NCBI RefSeq assembly: GCF_003945595.2
Contig: NW_024104430.1
Span: 744,001-808,000 of the forward strand
Length of the DNA stretch: 64,000 nt
DNA from: Pipra filicauda
Lineage: Eukaryota; Chordata; Aves; Passeriformes; Pipridae
Direction: 5' to 3'
Below, one piece after another: positions 1 through 11,668 of this stretch; position 1 is the stretch's first letter; the number at the start of each line of letters is the position of its first letter. A program made the position numbers and the translations under genes. Under the pieces are notes generated by a model that saw only the letters and a list, made by a program, of their open reading frames with translations, was not told the DNA's origin and searched no databases.

Positions 1-2099
1 ACAGTCTTTGCAATGTACAGCTGAAGTGTTTCAGTTATTTTTTCTGGTTTGGATAGCCTGGGGAAAAAACCCAAAAGTTCTTATATCCATAGAAGACGCT
101 AACTTTCTTCTCTGTATTTGTGTGCTTGCTTTTGAGAGAATATGTACTTTCTTTTCATTTCTTTTCAATTTTTTACTTTGCAATTTTTGTAATGCTGACT
201 TCCATAACCCTCGTATTTAGCAATATTACCTTGGTATTTCCTCTTTCTTTCATTTCATTGACTAGACTTCCTTTCCGGAATACTCTTTCCTATCTAAAGG
301 AATTTCACTAGAAATATGAGATGATTATAACATCACCACTATGGCATTCTCATGAGAGCCATTTCTTACTCAGATTTTACATTTTTTTTTTATTGTTTCC
401 CCTGAATTTATGATTATTTATTTCAGGTTTTACCTTCTGACATTATTCCAGCTATCTTCTCATTCATCAGCCTAGTTTTATGCAATTAATAGTAACAACA
501 TGAGTTATAGTGTAGGTCTTCTGGAAAAAGCCAGCCTTATATATATTGGAAGAGTAGATTGCAAACCTTTTCATTACCTTTATATTATAAATACATTGGA
601 ATCTGGTAAAACAACATTGTGATCTCAATAGGAATTATAAGTGTTAGTAAAGCAGCTGATCTTTTTTTTCTTTGATTCATAGAAACAAAAAGTAGCAGCA
701 ATAACTTTTCTTGGACAAAATAATAATAGCTCTTATTCTTAGCTAGCAAGATCAGCTGAGTGATTATATGAGTAAGCTGATAGAGGCACTTTATTTCTAA
801 ATTTCTATTTGGTGCAAAATTTACAGGTGGATATGACATGTTCTTTTCCTGTATTCACAAAGATCTGCTCTTATGCTTTATCTCAGGGGATCTTTCTAAG
901 TCATTGTCTTTGTCTCGACCCTTGCACTTGTGAAAAACTCTGTGGGTTTTTTTGCTGAAGCTGGATCATTTTGGTCCTTTCATTATGGAAGACTCAGTTT
1001 CTTCTTTGTCTGCAGTTTCTTCCTGTGTCTCCAAATGCTTTATCATGACCCACGGTTTAAGTAAGAATTGCACGTAGTTCTAAAGTTTCTTTGTTTCCTT
1101 CTTGGGTATGTCCTTCAGATTTTTTTGATACCCATCTGATTACATGATGTTCTGGCTATATAATTCCTCCTCAGATATTGTTTCCAAAGCTGTTATCTTT
1201 TGTTCTGTAGTTTTCATGGGATTTCAAATTATTTTTCTAAAGCTTTTTCACACAATCCTACATTGTCTTTACATGAAGATTCTAATTAATGAGTCTAGCT
1301 GTGTCAAGAATAGATAAGCAAGATAGAAAGAATATTCTATGAGCCTAATAGCTCCCAGATTGTTTGATAAACTGGATGTGATATTTTGAACATGAAAAAT
1401 TATCATGGGATTGTGGAAAAAAACAACATTAAGCAGAAAAGTAAATTTTTTCTGTAAAAGACCAAACTTCCTAAACAGAAATGCAAAAAATTGGGGGAAA
1501 AAAAAAGCCAAAACAAAACCAAACAGCCCTCACCTCAAAAGATTATTTATTTCCTTGTTTTGAGATAATTCAAGTATAGCCAGGCTGTCCCTGACAGAAA
1601 CTTGTGTGACTTCTTTTAAGTCTTGAAATTATACTGTTTTTTTAGCCTATTAAACAGCCTCTTCTGGCTAGTCTTATATTTAGAAGCATGTTTGTCTTGA
1701 TATATCCAAAATTTTCTTTGCTGTAAATTAAGCTGCATGCTTAGTGCACTGCACTCATGCAACACGATGAACAGTTGATCATGCTCTCTAATAGCAATCT
1801 TTTATATTGGGAAATTCAGTCACAGTCTTTTCTAGTCAGAGGCACATCCCTTTAACTTGTCTCGACTTTCAAATTTTCTAAATTTTTTAGTGATTTTGAT
1901 GGTGTTATTTTCATTACAAATTTTTCTTAAGTGCCATTGTGAAATCAGTGTTTTATACTGAGCAAAGCCTTTCCCATTGCTACTAGTGGTTTTTAGCTAC
2001 CTCAGTGCAATCTTCTCCTTTTTTCGTCTATCTAGCAAGTACTCTCCGTTTGGTATTATCAATAGTATCAAGACTTTAAAACTTATGATCATGGCAGAC
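1..2099. other. AT-rich sequence, nothing recognised
   Basis: I see no gene, RNA gene or recognisable repeat here. Open frames are short, AT-biased and have no recognisable domain. T-rich and A-rich runs are common. It may be intergenic or intronic; the sequence does not say which. Confidence 0.5.
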
Positions 2100-2280
2100 T
2101 GCAGAGATAATTTTGAACTCTGAGACTGTCTTCCAAAGGGCCTGAGTCCTCCTCCTGACCAATGTAATTTTATCATTTTTCTCGTCATTTTATTCCACTA
2201 TCCTGGTTATTAATGAAAATACTGAGCATTACCAGACTTAGAAAAGAAAGTCTATCCATAGTCCTGCAATAGATTCTGCT
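2100..2280 (-). mobile_element. ancient CR1-like LINE fragment
   Basis: The stretch around 2105-2150 and the segment 2195-2280 follow the order of an old amniote CR1 consensus read on the minus strand, as I recall it. The 17-mer ATTAATGAAAATACTGA at 2209-2225 recurs exactly at 43071-43087, inside a second ancient CR1 fragment of the same orientation. That internal match supports common origin. The copy is heavily decayed and has no reading frame. Ends are approximate. Confidence 0.5.
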
Positions 2281-2360
2281 CTACCACTTGACTACCAATA
2301 TGTAATAATTTTAGTAGATGCCATGTTTGCTCTTAGCCAATTTAATCTATTTTCTCCCTT

Positions 2361-2372
2361 GCTTATGAGAAT
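2361..2372. repeat. target-site duplication, left copy (RTE-like insertion)
   Basis: GCTTATGAGAAT here is identical to 2963-2974. The two 12-bp copies flank the minus-strand retrotransposon exactly, as expected for target-primed reverse transcription. Confidence 0.85.
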
Positions 2373-2962
2373 ATCATCATCATGGCTAGGCTTCGCGAAC
2401 GAAGATTTGGGAAGGCTCTATCCACATTTGCTGCAGGCACGCTGGTGGCTTATGAGGCCAATACGTGACAGACAAATCCGATTGCAAAAGGCACAGCAGA
2501 AAGACTCCTTAGATGGTGTATTCTGCAATACACGGTTCTTTCTGCGTTGCCTTTTTTCCTCGAGGGTGATCCTGCGTGTGTTCTCGAAGGAGACAGCAGC
2601 GTTATAGATGGTGTGTCTCCAGGCCTCCCGATTGGAGGCCAGAGTAGACCAGTTATGGTGATCAATATGGCCAAGGTTGAGATGTTGTTTCAGGGAGTCC
2701 TTGTATCTTTTCTTCGGGGCTCCTCTCATGCGACAGCCAGTGGCAAGTTCACCGTAAAGCAAGATCTTGGGAAGGCGGTGGTCCTTCATCCTGGAGACGT
2801 GCCCTGCCCAACGCAGCTGTGTTCTCATCAGCATAGCCTCGATACTTGTGATAGCTGCTTGCTCTAGAACAGATGTATTGGTCACATAGTCTGACCAGTG
2901 GATGTTTAGAATTGTACGGAGGCAGCGTTGATGGAAGCGTTCTAAGAGACGCAGGTGGTGGC
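2373..2962 (-). mobile_element. 5'-truncated RTE-like non-LTR retrotransposon
   Basis: A 590-bp insertion lies between identical 12-bp duplications. Read on the minus strand it starts inside an ORF, so it is 5'-truncated, and it ends in an ATGATGATGAT tail (2373-2383). RTE-type LINEs commonly end in such short tandem repeats. The coding part matches the conserved C-terminal region of a non-LTR reverse transcriptase (see the CDS remnant). Perfect duplications and an open frame suggest a fairly young insertion compared with the CR1 copies nearby. AviRTE, the bird RTE family reported as shared with filarial nematodes, is the leading candidate. I cannot exclude another zinc-finger-tailed LINE clade. 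Confidence 0.75.
2418..2962 (-). pseudogene. C-terminal fragment of LINE reverse transcriptase ORF
   Basis: The minus-strand frame is open from the truncation point at 2962 to the stop near 2418, about 180 codons. The first ATG/GTG-type codon lies near 2885, but the frame clearly continues upstream of it. Recognisable blocks, in order: ERFHQRCLR near the 5' end, RWAGHVSRM, then LPKILLYGEL, then GAPKKRYKD, a region rich in Glu, Lys and Arg, and a terminal C2H2-type finger with Cys-x2-Cys followed by SRIGLISHQRAC. This order is typical of the region after the catalytic RT domain in RTE-like and related LINEs. The endonuclease and the RT catalytic core are missing, so this piece cannot mobilise itself. 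No frameshift is visible in the part that remains. Confidence 0.75.
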
Positions 2963-2970
2963 GCTTATGA

Positions 2971-2974
<4 letters not shown>
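2963..2974. repeat. target-site duplication, right copy (RTE-like insertion)
   Basis: Identical to 2361-2372. It runs straight into the AAT microsatellite, so its last three bases are also the first repeat unit. Confidence 0.85.

Positions 2975-3019
<45 letters not shown>
2972..3019. repeat. (AAT)16 microsatellite
   Basis: Sixteen uninterrupted AAT units. It lies outside the retrotransposon but overlaps the last bases of its right duplication. An array this long with no interruption is likely to vary in length between individuals. Confidence 0.95.
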
Positions 3020-3020
<1 letters not shown>

Positions 3021-5816
3021 TGACTGCTTGCTTTAAGTTTTTCTTAGACTACATTTTATCATGCAATATTCTCACTGCTATAAACAAAAGCCAGTTGTCT
3101 TGGTTTTGGCAGGCATAGAGTTTTTTGGAGGGAAGTTGTATCTTAGACTACTTACTAAAATGATGTGTTGTTGGATGGGGAGATGTCACTCCCATCTTCC
3201 ATTTTGATTTTCCTGAGAAGAGCTATCTTCTATATGATATGCCTCTGCAAGTGGCTCAATAACTTCCTGCATCCTGCTTGATATGTAAGCAGAAACTGGA
3301 TATCACTGAGGTTCCTTAGGACCTTCCCAGGTGTTAGCCAGTGAAAGAGAAGCAAACGTACATGTATTGAGGAATTTCATAGTGATTTCTCCTAGACTTC
3401 TGGCAGATTCATGCAAAATTTATAAATGAACATTGTCTGTAGGAACATGATAGGTCCATAAAAGGATTTCTGAAGTAATTTCTGAGGTAGATATCCTTCC
3501 GATACTATGAATACTAGTCTAGGTTCCCATTCCATTAAGCAGGTAAAGTAAATTCAGATCACCCAGGCATCCTTCTGATTAGTTTTGCCCTTGTTTTTAA
3601 AAGGTTTGTCTCATCATGTTCTGGATGAGATGTTGCTTTATTTTTGTAGAAAGCTTCAACCTAGGCAGTGTCTTTTATCACAGTTTCTGACATACCAAAC
3701 AACTCTACGAAAATAGAACAGAAGCTGGCTTTCAAGTGATAGTACATAAAATGTGTTTTAATATCAGATCATGGCTAGAGGTAACATTTAAAGATGTCCC
3801 TTTTGTCAGTCAGCTCCAGACAGTTTTCAAATGCATTCTAAGATGTACCTTGTTCTGGATAAACATTTTTTTATGGCTGCATTTAAATTAGTCACCTGGG
3901 TCAAACTCTTTTACAAGAATAAATATAGATACAGTTGCTGACTCTAGTGGTAATAAGTGACTTGCATGTCTTGAGAATACAGTGAATTAGATGTTACTTA
4001 GAAAACCTAAAGAAACGGAGAAAGTAAAATAATGGAGACCATAAAAACATATAAACCAAATATCTAGAGATCCATTTACTGCCACTGAAAAAGGGATGTG
4101 AAGTATGATCAGATTAGAGAAGGTATCATTTGGCAGACACTGTGTGGGAGCATAAATAACCATAAAAAATGCAGAGTAATACTGAATCATCCTACCTGTG
4201 GTTAGCAACCCAACATGGAAGAAAGGCCAGGATATGATGGGCTCTGGTACATTATTCAGATTATATTCAAATATGTTTATTTGTCACAATTTATGAAGAC
4301 TGCTGACTGGTCTGGTGCCTCGCTGAGCTCAGCACAGAGCTGACGAGGAGTTAATTGAAACTAAATCCAAAGAAGAAAGAGGTTATGCCTGCAGGCAGAA
4401 TAAACCCCCTAGGGAGATTTCCATCATATTTGCTTCTTCATTTGAAGATATATCGCACAAATCATCAAAACAGCCTTTGGTTTCTAGACTCCCCTGTGAA
4501 CTTGGACTTAAAAATAGAAACCTATACACGAACACCAGGACTAGGAGACGACTCCTCACTTTTTGTTTGGTGATGAAATGACCTTAATCATGTATACCTT
4601 TCTTATCTCATGAATTAATTATCATGATGAAGCTTACTGAAGCCTGAACACAATAAGTACCTACACCCACGGTTCTGCTCTTGGCAATTGCTCCTTATAG
4701 AAAGAACACTGAGTCACATTTAATGTTTCATCTAGTGTTTTCCAGTCATTGACTGAGCAGGGCCAGAGTTACTCTGACCTTCAGAATTTAACTATCTAAC
4801 TTTGTAAGAAAGGAGGTAAGTCATCACATTTTTAGAGATTAGAATAAATTAATGGAATTCACTGCTTGGAGAAACAGAGAAAGACCATAATATTCACCAC
4901 TTTCTATTCCAAATGCAAAACCCAGTAGTTTGAGGTTTCCTATGATAAAAAAAGTTGAAGCTATATAAATATTTAAGTAAAATTGACCTAAAAATACCAG
5001 ATTTTATGAATGTTAATTTAATAGAGGAAAATAATGGATTTTTTTGCCTTTGGAAAGAAGAATGATGACTACTGGCAATATAAGTTAGGTTTGTTTTAAA
5101 AATGTTCAGGAAGACCTAGAAAAGAATGAAAGAGAAAAAAAGGCCAGTTCAGGTTTGTTCCAAACTTTGTTCCTTTAACTTACGTAAAAGCCAATGGTTT
5201 TTGACACTTTTAAAATTTTTTTTTCTCCCTAGGCATTTCTAGCAAAAGCAAAACTTTAGGTCTACATGGTTAAGTTTTAAGGCTATAGATCCTATGCAAC
5301 ACTGGAAATATGGAGCTGATCTCCCTTTCCACTTCTAACCTAGTTGTTATTCTTGCTAAAATGGGATATTGGAGATCCAGTACAAAGCTTCCCTTTCTGT
5401 CTCATCTTTGAAGCCTTTTTCTTCCTTACGCAGCTGTACGAGATACTGAGCTGTTTGCATAATATGTTGAAACTGATTTACTTCATATAAAATTATTTAT
5501 AGACAAATGTTAAAAGAAATTATTAAGACAGTGAGGAAAATTGGTCAAAAGACCTATTTTGAATTAGGGAAGTGGAGAAGATGAGACTAGATTGCTTAAT
5601 TAGGTTTCCTAGGGATACTTCTGTTCATCAAAATAATTCCACTTCCACATGAATGAAAAACAATATTTTGCAAGTACAAGAATTAACCATTTCAGTGTTT
5701 CATTTCTTACCCTTTTATCTTTTAGTAATCCAAAACCATTGCTTGCATTCTTCACAATCAGCTGAAAGTTGTGGTTTGGTTTTGTTTGGCTTGGGTTTTT
5801 TTAATTGGTGTCCCAG
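3020..5816. other. AT-rich sequence, nothing recognised
   Basis: No repeat or gene is recognised. Open frames are short and look like chance. Confidence 0.5.
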
Positions 5817-5967
5817 TATAAGCTCTGTCAACACCTATTTCGCTGATGAATATACTCAAAGGGCTTCAGAGTCTCGGTTCTACTGGTTCTTCAGAAAGAT
5901 CTCCAATATTGCTGAAGTGAAGACTTCCAAAATGCTATGTGAACCACTGTTTTCTCATGTGGAAGAG
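5817..5967 (+). other. candidate protein-coding exon (unidentified)
   Basis: This 151-nt block is preceded by GTCCCAG, a possible 3' splice site with a weak T-rich tract, and followed by GAG|GTAAGTGAG, a strong match to the 5' splice consensus. One frame is open throughout, entering in phase 2 and leaving in phase 0. The peptide includes YFADEYTQRASESRFYWFF and then FRKISNIAEVKTSKMLCEP, which has a balanced composition unlike the Phe/Leu/Ile-rich translations of the surrounding AT-rich DNA. I cannot name a protein family. No partner exon is recognised in the window, so this may be a lone exon of a large-intron gene, a retained pseudo-exon or chance. Confidence 0.3.
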
Positions 5968-6039
5968 GTAAGTGAGCAGTCCTAGTATCATGATCTCAAG
6001 AGCAGAAAAAGATAGCGAGATTCATAGATTATTTGGTGC

Positions 6040-6970
6040 AGGACTTGAAGTTTGCTCATTATAGTAAACTGGGAGGAGCGGTTGACTCCCTGGAAAGCAG
6101 GGAGGCCCTGCAGAGAGATCTCAACAAATTAGAGGACTGGACAATCACCAATCACATAGAATCATAGAATCATAGATGAATGAAGTTCAACAAAGACAAG
6201 TGCCAGATTCTGCACCTGGGATGGGGCAACCCCAGATGTGAATACAGACTGGGGAATGAGATGCTGGAAAGCAGTGTCACGGAAAGGGACCTGGGGGTTC
6301 TGGTCACTGGCAAGTTGGATATGAGTCAGCAGTGCCCTGGCAGCCAGAAGGGCCAACCATGTCCTGGGGGGCATCAGGAAAGCATCACCAGCTGATTGAG
6401 GGAGGGGGTTGTCCCACTCTGCTCTGCACTGGAGTGGCCTCACCTGGAATAATTTGTGCAGTTTTGGGCACCACAATAAAAGAAAAATATTAAGCTGTTA
6501 GATAGTGCCCAAAGGAGGGCAAGGAAGATGGTGAAGGGCCTTGAGGGGAAGCCATATGAGGTGACTGTTCAGCTTGGAGAAGAGGAGACTGAGGGGAGAC
6601 TTCATCACAGTCTACAACTTCCTCATGAGAGGAAGAGAAGGGGCAGGCACTGATCTCTTCTCTGTGGTGATCAGTGACAGGATCTGAGGGAATGGCCTGA
6701 AGTTGTGTCAGAGGAGGTTTAGGTTGGATATTAGAAAAAGGTTCTTCACCCAGAGGGTGGCTGGGCACTGGAACAGGCTCCTCAGGGAAATGGTCACAGC
6801 ACCAATCCTGACAGCGTTCAAGAAACATTTGGACAATACTCTCAGGCACGTGGTGTGACTCTTGGGCATGATCCTGTGCAGGGCCAGGCATAGGACTTTC
6901 ATTATCTTTGTGGATCCTTTCCAACTTGCCATATGCTGTGATTCTATGATTCTGTGATTCTGTGATTCTG
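6040..6970 (+). mobile_element. CR1 LINE, 5'-truncated 3' part
   Basis: This matches the 3' part of avian CR1 ORF2 plus its 3' UTR. Recognisable blocks are the AAACTGGGAGGAGCGGTTGA region (6068-6087), the AAGTTCAACAAAGACAAGTG block (6183-6202) and the TTTAGGTTGGATATTAG block. It ends in repeated ATTCTRTG-type octamers (6940-6969), the CR1 3' signature. It is decayed, with stops and frameshifts, so no protein is made. A short reversed octamer tract interrupts it near 6153-6175. Confidence 0.9.
6153..6175 (-). repeat. reversed CR1 octamer tract inside CR1
   Basis: Two to three copies of the octamer CATAGAAT, the reverse complement of the CR1 3' tail, sit inside the plus-strand CR1 body where other copies run on directly. 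It may be a tiny, extremely 5'-truncated minus-strand CR1 insertion or a local rearrangement. Confidence 0.4.
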
Positions 6971-9912
6971 CTTCTCTCATTTTCCAGCCATCTTTCTTCT
7001 TTGAAAAAATGAAGATCATAATGAATAAATAGTCAGTTTTTCTTAAAAAGCATTGTCCAGATGTATCCTGATTTAGAGGCTCCAGAAACCTAAAATAGCT
7101 ATAAGTAGGTTTGAATTTTATTTATTGCCTGTCTGGCCCCAAAGCAGAGTTATTAAGGAAGGAATATCTCACAAGACCATCCACGTACTTTCTCACATAT
7201 CACATGAGGCCATAAGGGAACAGAGGAAAGCTTGTGGTCGTATTTTCACCAACAACTTTATAGAAACCCGAGGAAGTTAATGGACAAGGGAAGAACTGTC
7301 AATTTCCCAGGTGGAAAGAAAGTTTAACTTAAAAGGTGGCAAAAAAAAAAAAAAGCTTTTAACTTTATCCTCACTGGAGTCCGTAGAAGTCTTGAAGATA
7401 CTTGTGAGTAAAACCCTGCTCTTGCTCCCAGAAACAGAAGAGAGCTGTGGGAAACATGCCTGGGACATGAAGGCCCCAGTGCTCACTTCAACCATAAATA
7501 GTCAATTAATACTCTTGGCAGCAATGTAGCAGTTGTTCCCTCTTGTTAGCCTTTTAAACCAACCTTTGGACAGAAGACAAAACAAAGCAAAAAATTCTGA
7601 TCCATTGCTAGAGATCAAAATTCCAGCTTTTTAGGAAAGGAGAATGCCCTCATATGGCAACAGCATTGAATGTCGTCAGCTTCAGGATGCAGTTTTGTTA
7701 AAGCAATTTGTATATAGTAGTTATTGTTGTAAAGGTTAACCAGGCCCCCTTTAACCTCTCTCTACCTACTGAAAGACTGGTGTTCAGATTACCTGTTTCT
7801 ATCTCAGTCTTGCTGAATCAGTGACCCACAAACGTAACACCACCTCCAGGCTAAAAAATGCATGAGCTTGTTCTTTAATGCATGTCCTTAGGGTACATGA
7901 TTATTTTAAGTCTCTCCACTGCCTATTAACATTAGTAAATTTGCTACAGCTTCTCCCATTAAAAAAAAAAAAAAAAAAGAAGAAAAATTAGACTAGAATG
8001 TAATGAAGACTCCATTATCCTGACACAGCAAAGTGTCCTTTTTGCTATTTTGCTTTAAAGAGTATAATCTCTTACTATGCAATGGAAAGCGTACAGATAA
8101 TTAGTGAAGCTCTAATAATATCTTAATTTATTGGGAAGGTAAAATCTCACTGGATGCTGTGGAAACACCCACAACACACCCTAAGTTTGAAAGGTTTGGG
8201 GCAGTTTTTGTGTTGGAATAGTTTACATTGATTTCATAATGTCTAGAATATCAACCATTCTGTGGGTTTACTTCTTTAAATTCACAATCTATTTTATGAA
8301 TTACCCTGTTTTAATTTCTTTAATGTCCTACAGGAGTCTATGGCACTAGGAAGCATGCCAAGTCAATTCTAGATGTTCTGCCTAAAACCTTACAATTTTC
8401 TAATATTACCAGTCTATTTATTGAGGGTACTCTTCCATTCACCAAATCATTCTTTTGAGTCATCATATCAAGTGTATAACTGCAGTGAACAATCATTAAA
8501 GAATTTCGTGCAGTGCTTGAAGATAACTGTGTGTCTTTAGAGACTTATATGTCCCCAGGTCCTGTCGTTTTCAGGAGAGACTGCTGCTTTTTCAAAGTCA
8601 TTGATTTGTACTTTCTGCCTGATTTAGTTTGTATGGAGACATTCACACACACAATAAAACTTTTTCTGGGGACAAAACAAAACCAGGGAAACAAAGCTTA
8701 TGTACAAATACCTTAAAATCCAAGTAGCTCACAGAGCTCATACCATTTCAGCACAGAGAAAGGCATCATGCTAAGTCAACTGAAGTATAAGATTTATGAT
8801 GCCATTTTCTGCCAGTTCCACATAAATAGTACAGATCTACTTTTGAACTTATATCTCAGTGTGTTTATATTTGTTCACGTTAAAGATCACAATTGACTTA
8901 CAGACAGAACCTTTGGTTGCCCAGAATTTAATGGCTGAGGTGCTATTATAAACAGCATCAACAGCCAAACTGTGCCTGGTCAACTCTGTCCCTCCTCCAC
9001 CCTCTCTTCTGATATTCTCTCTCTTTAAACCTATATATTTTCATCCAGTTTTGAGGGATAGTGTTTTTCAGTTTTTTTACCAATGTATCAAATGATTTTA
9101 AAAGAAGAATTCATTAATCATTATACATTGAAAATGGGATACAAACCCATAAAACAATGAGATACAATTAGCAGATATTTAGTAAATTGAGAGCATTCTA
9201 CTCTGTAATTTAACCAGTTCCCAGATGAAAAAAACCCTAGATTTCTAAAGGAGTTTTAAATATCCACGATTCATGGAGGACATCTGGTAAGTTAGGACTA
9301 TTTTAGGACTTGCTTGAAGAACAGCATCCTCTTCTGATCCAAATATCTTCTGGAAACTTATGCAATCCACGACTTTGTTAGTGTATAGCATTTCCTAAAA
9401 TGTTTCCTACTTGATGTGATGCATCTATTGATTGACCAGCAGTTCCTGAGTTTCATCAAGGAGTGATAAATAAAAATGTAAGGTTTATATGGAAAGAAAA
9501 ATTTTTTAACTTGCAAGTTACTGCCACATCTGGATTCTTCATTGTGTATGTTGAAACCAATAGTCGGAGAAGAGTAAAAAAGATGTATGTTTATAATTTC
9601 TTTTACAAAGGACAAAGCTTTCTTTTAGACAAACAAAGCCCCTAAAACTGCAGATCTGTCAGAAAATAAGGTTCATTGCTTTCTCTATTGCCTGTAAAAT
9701 GCCAGGAGAGTTTCAAACAAACAGCAGTAAATGAGAATAAAGGCCACTGTGTTCTCTTCACCTGACTGGAGTGCCACAACAGCCTGCAGTATGTTTTTAG
9801 TATCTAAATGTTTCATATTACAGCAGAAGAGAATCAGAAGATCTGTCAATCTACCTTAACTGAAGAGACGAGTAGAATGATAGGGACTTTTAAAACATTT
9901 AACATAAGTAGC
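6971..9912. other. AT-rich sequence, nothing recognised
   Basis: No gene or interspersed repeat is recognised. An 18-nt A run lies at 7961-7978 and a shorter one near 7340. Confidence 0.5.
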
Positions 9913-10495
9913 TGTGCTGGATTTGGCTGGAATAAAGTTAATTTTATTCATAGTGGCTAGTATGGGGCTGTGTTTTGATTTGTGATGCAAACAGTGTTCA
10001 TAATACAGAGATGTTTTTGTTCTTGCTGAGTAGCACTTAGTGTCGAGGCCTTTTCTACCTCTCACTCCACCCCACCAGTGAGCAGGCTGGGAGTGCACAA
10101 GGAACTAGAAGGGGACACAGCCAAGACAGCTGATCCCAACTGACCCATGGGATATCCCACATCATATGACTTCATGCTCAGCATATAAAGCTGGGTGAAA
10201 AAGAAGGGAGTGGGGGGAAAATACTCAGAGTGATGGTGTTTGTCTTCCCAATTCATCACTGCACATGACAGAGTCCAACTTTCCTGGGTGGGGCCAAACA
10301 CCTGTCTGCCCAAGGGAAGTGGTAAGTGAAGTTCTTGTTCTGCTTCGCTGGCGTTTGCAGCTTTACCTATTAAACTGTCTTTATCTCAGCCCATGAATTT
10401 TCTCACTTTTACTCTGGATTGTCTCCCCCATCCTGCTGGTGAAGGTGTGAGTGGCTGCAGGAGGCTTAATTGCTAACTGGCGTTAAACTATATCA
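9913..10495 (+). mobile_element. solo LTR, avian ERVL-like family
   Basis: The 583-bp unit begins TGTGCTGGATTTGGCTGG and ends TATCA, giving the TG...CA LTR ends. The flanks GTAGC (9908-9912) and ATAGC (10496-10500) match at four of five positions, consistent with a decayed 5-bp duplication. Promoter-like TATAAA is at 10184-10189 and the polyadenylation signal ATTAAA at 10369-10374, followed by TCTTTATCTCAGCCCATGA. I recognise the whole as a common bird LTR of ERVL type. No internal retroviral sequence is attached, so it is solo. Confidence 0.85.
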
Positions 10496-11529
10496 ATAGC
10501 TATTCCATTTGTCTGGCAGAATGCAATTTATGATCAGTGGAGGTCACAGAGTATATTTCTGAACCACATTTTGGAGCATTTGTAACAAAGGTCTCAAGTG
10601 TTAGAAACTTCAATGGCCATGGTGATTTCCCATGCTCCCAAATGAAGCTCAGAAATACAGTGAAATACATATCTGAAGAAAAAACAATAGCCTATGGGAA
10701 ATAATATTGTAGGTCCAGGTCCTTGAAGGTATTTTGGCTTTGCAATGACCAATTCCTAGATGTCTTATTGTCACAAGGTACATACTTTAGCCAAAATTTT
10801 TCGGAAGGCAACTGCTATAGTCAAGCCAGTGTTGAACTGAAGGGAAAGAAGAGTACTGTCATTTGTCTAGCTCTGGTTAGGCAGGAATCCTCCCTTCTTT
10901 TCACAATTACAGTGGAAAATTATTATGCTTTATATATATAACTTTTCTGGGGCGACATGATCAGATGTCTGACAGTGCTTTAGGAAGGTTCTGTCTTTGG
11001 ATGTATTCAATACCTGCTATTGATTCAGGCTGCTGGCAAGAGTGATTTGTAGGACTGTGTAAGCTTCAGGTTGAGCTGAGCTCTGAACAGCTTACTGACT
11101 TAAGACAGTACTGGCTTTGCATATGTCTGGGAGCAGAAACACGACCTTAAGCAGAAATAGGCGGTACTGATTACAGGATTTATAGTAGAAACCTGTTCTT
11201 TATGTAGGCGTATGCCTGAGTATGTCTGAGATTTTAACCCACAGGGAATATTTTTTTTTCTAATTGGTGTTTTTTGACGCTTCTAGTGACCTGAGTGATG
11301 TTACTGCAGAGTTCATGAGATTGTTGCCTTATTTGGTGAATGTTAATTTAATTAATTTACTCAGGGACAAGTAAATATTTTCTAGAGAAATTGGCTGCTC
11401 GTTTAACCGTCAGTTCTGCTGCCTTTATTGTAAAGGATACACCTTTTGTGAAATATATACCTAACAGACCAAGATGTTCAAACCAATTTAGCATGCCAAA
11501 AAATTCTTTCTAGTACCACACATAAAAGT
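10496..11529. other. nothing recognised
   Basis: AT-rich sequence without a supported feature. Confidence 0.5.
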
Positions 11530-11668
11530 GAGGAGAAAAGAGAAGAGAAAGGCAAAAAAAAGAGAAGAGAGAAGAGAAAGGAAAAAAAGGAGAGAGAAGA
11601 GAAAGGAAAAAAAGGAGAGGGGAGGGGAGGGGAGGGAAGGGAAGGGGAGGAGAGGGGAGGGGAGGAAA
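11530..11668 (+). repeat. polypurine tract (GA/GGGA-rich)
   Basis: Only A and G occur from 11554 to 11668, 115 nt, and purines continue back to 11530 with a single C at 11553. The centre holds two imperfect copies of a roughly 27-nt unit, and the right part is (GGGGA)n-like. Long purine/pyrimidine tracts of this type can form triplex DNA; that is inference from base composition. Confidence 0.9.
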
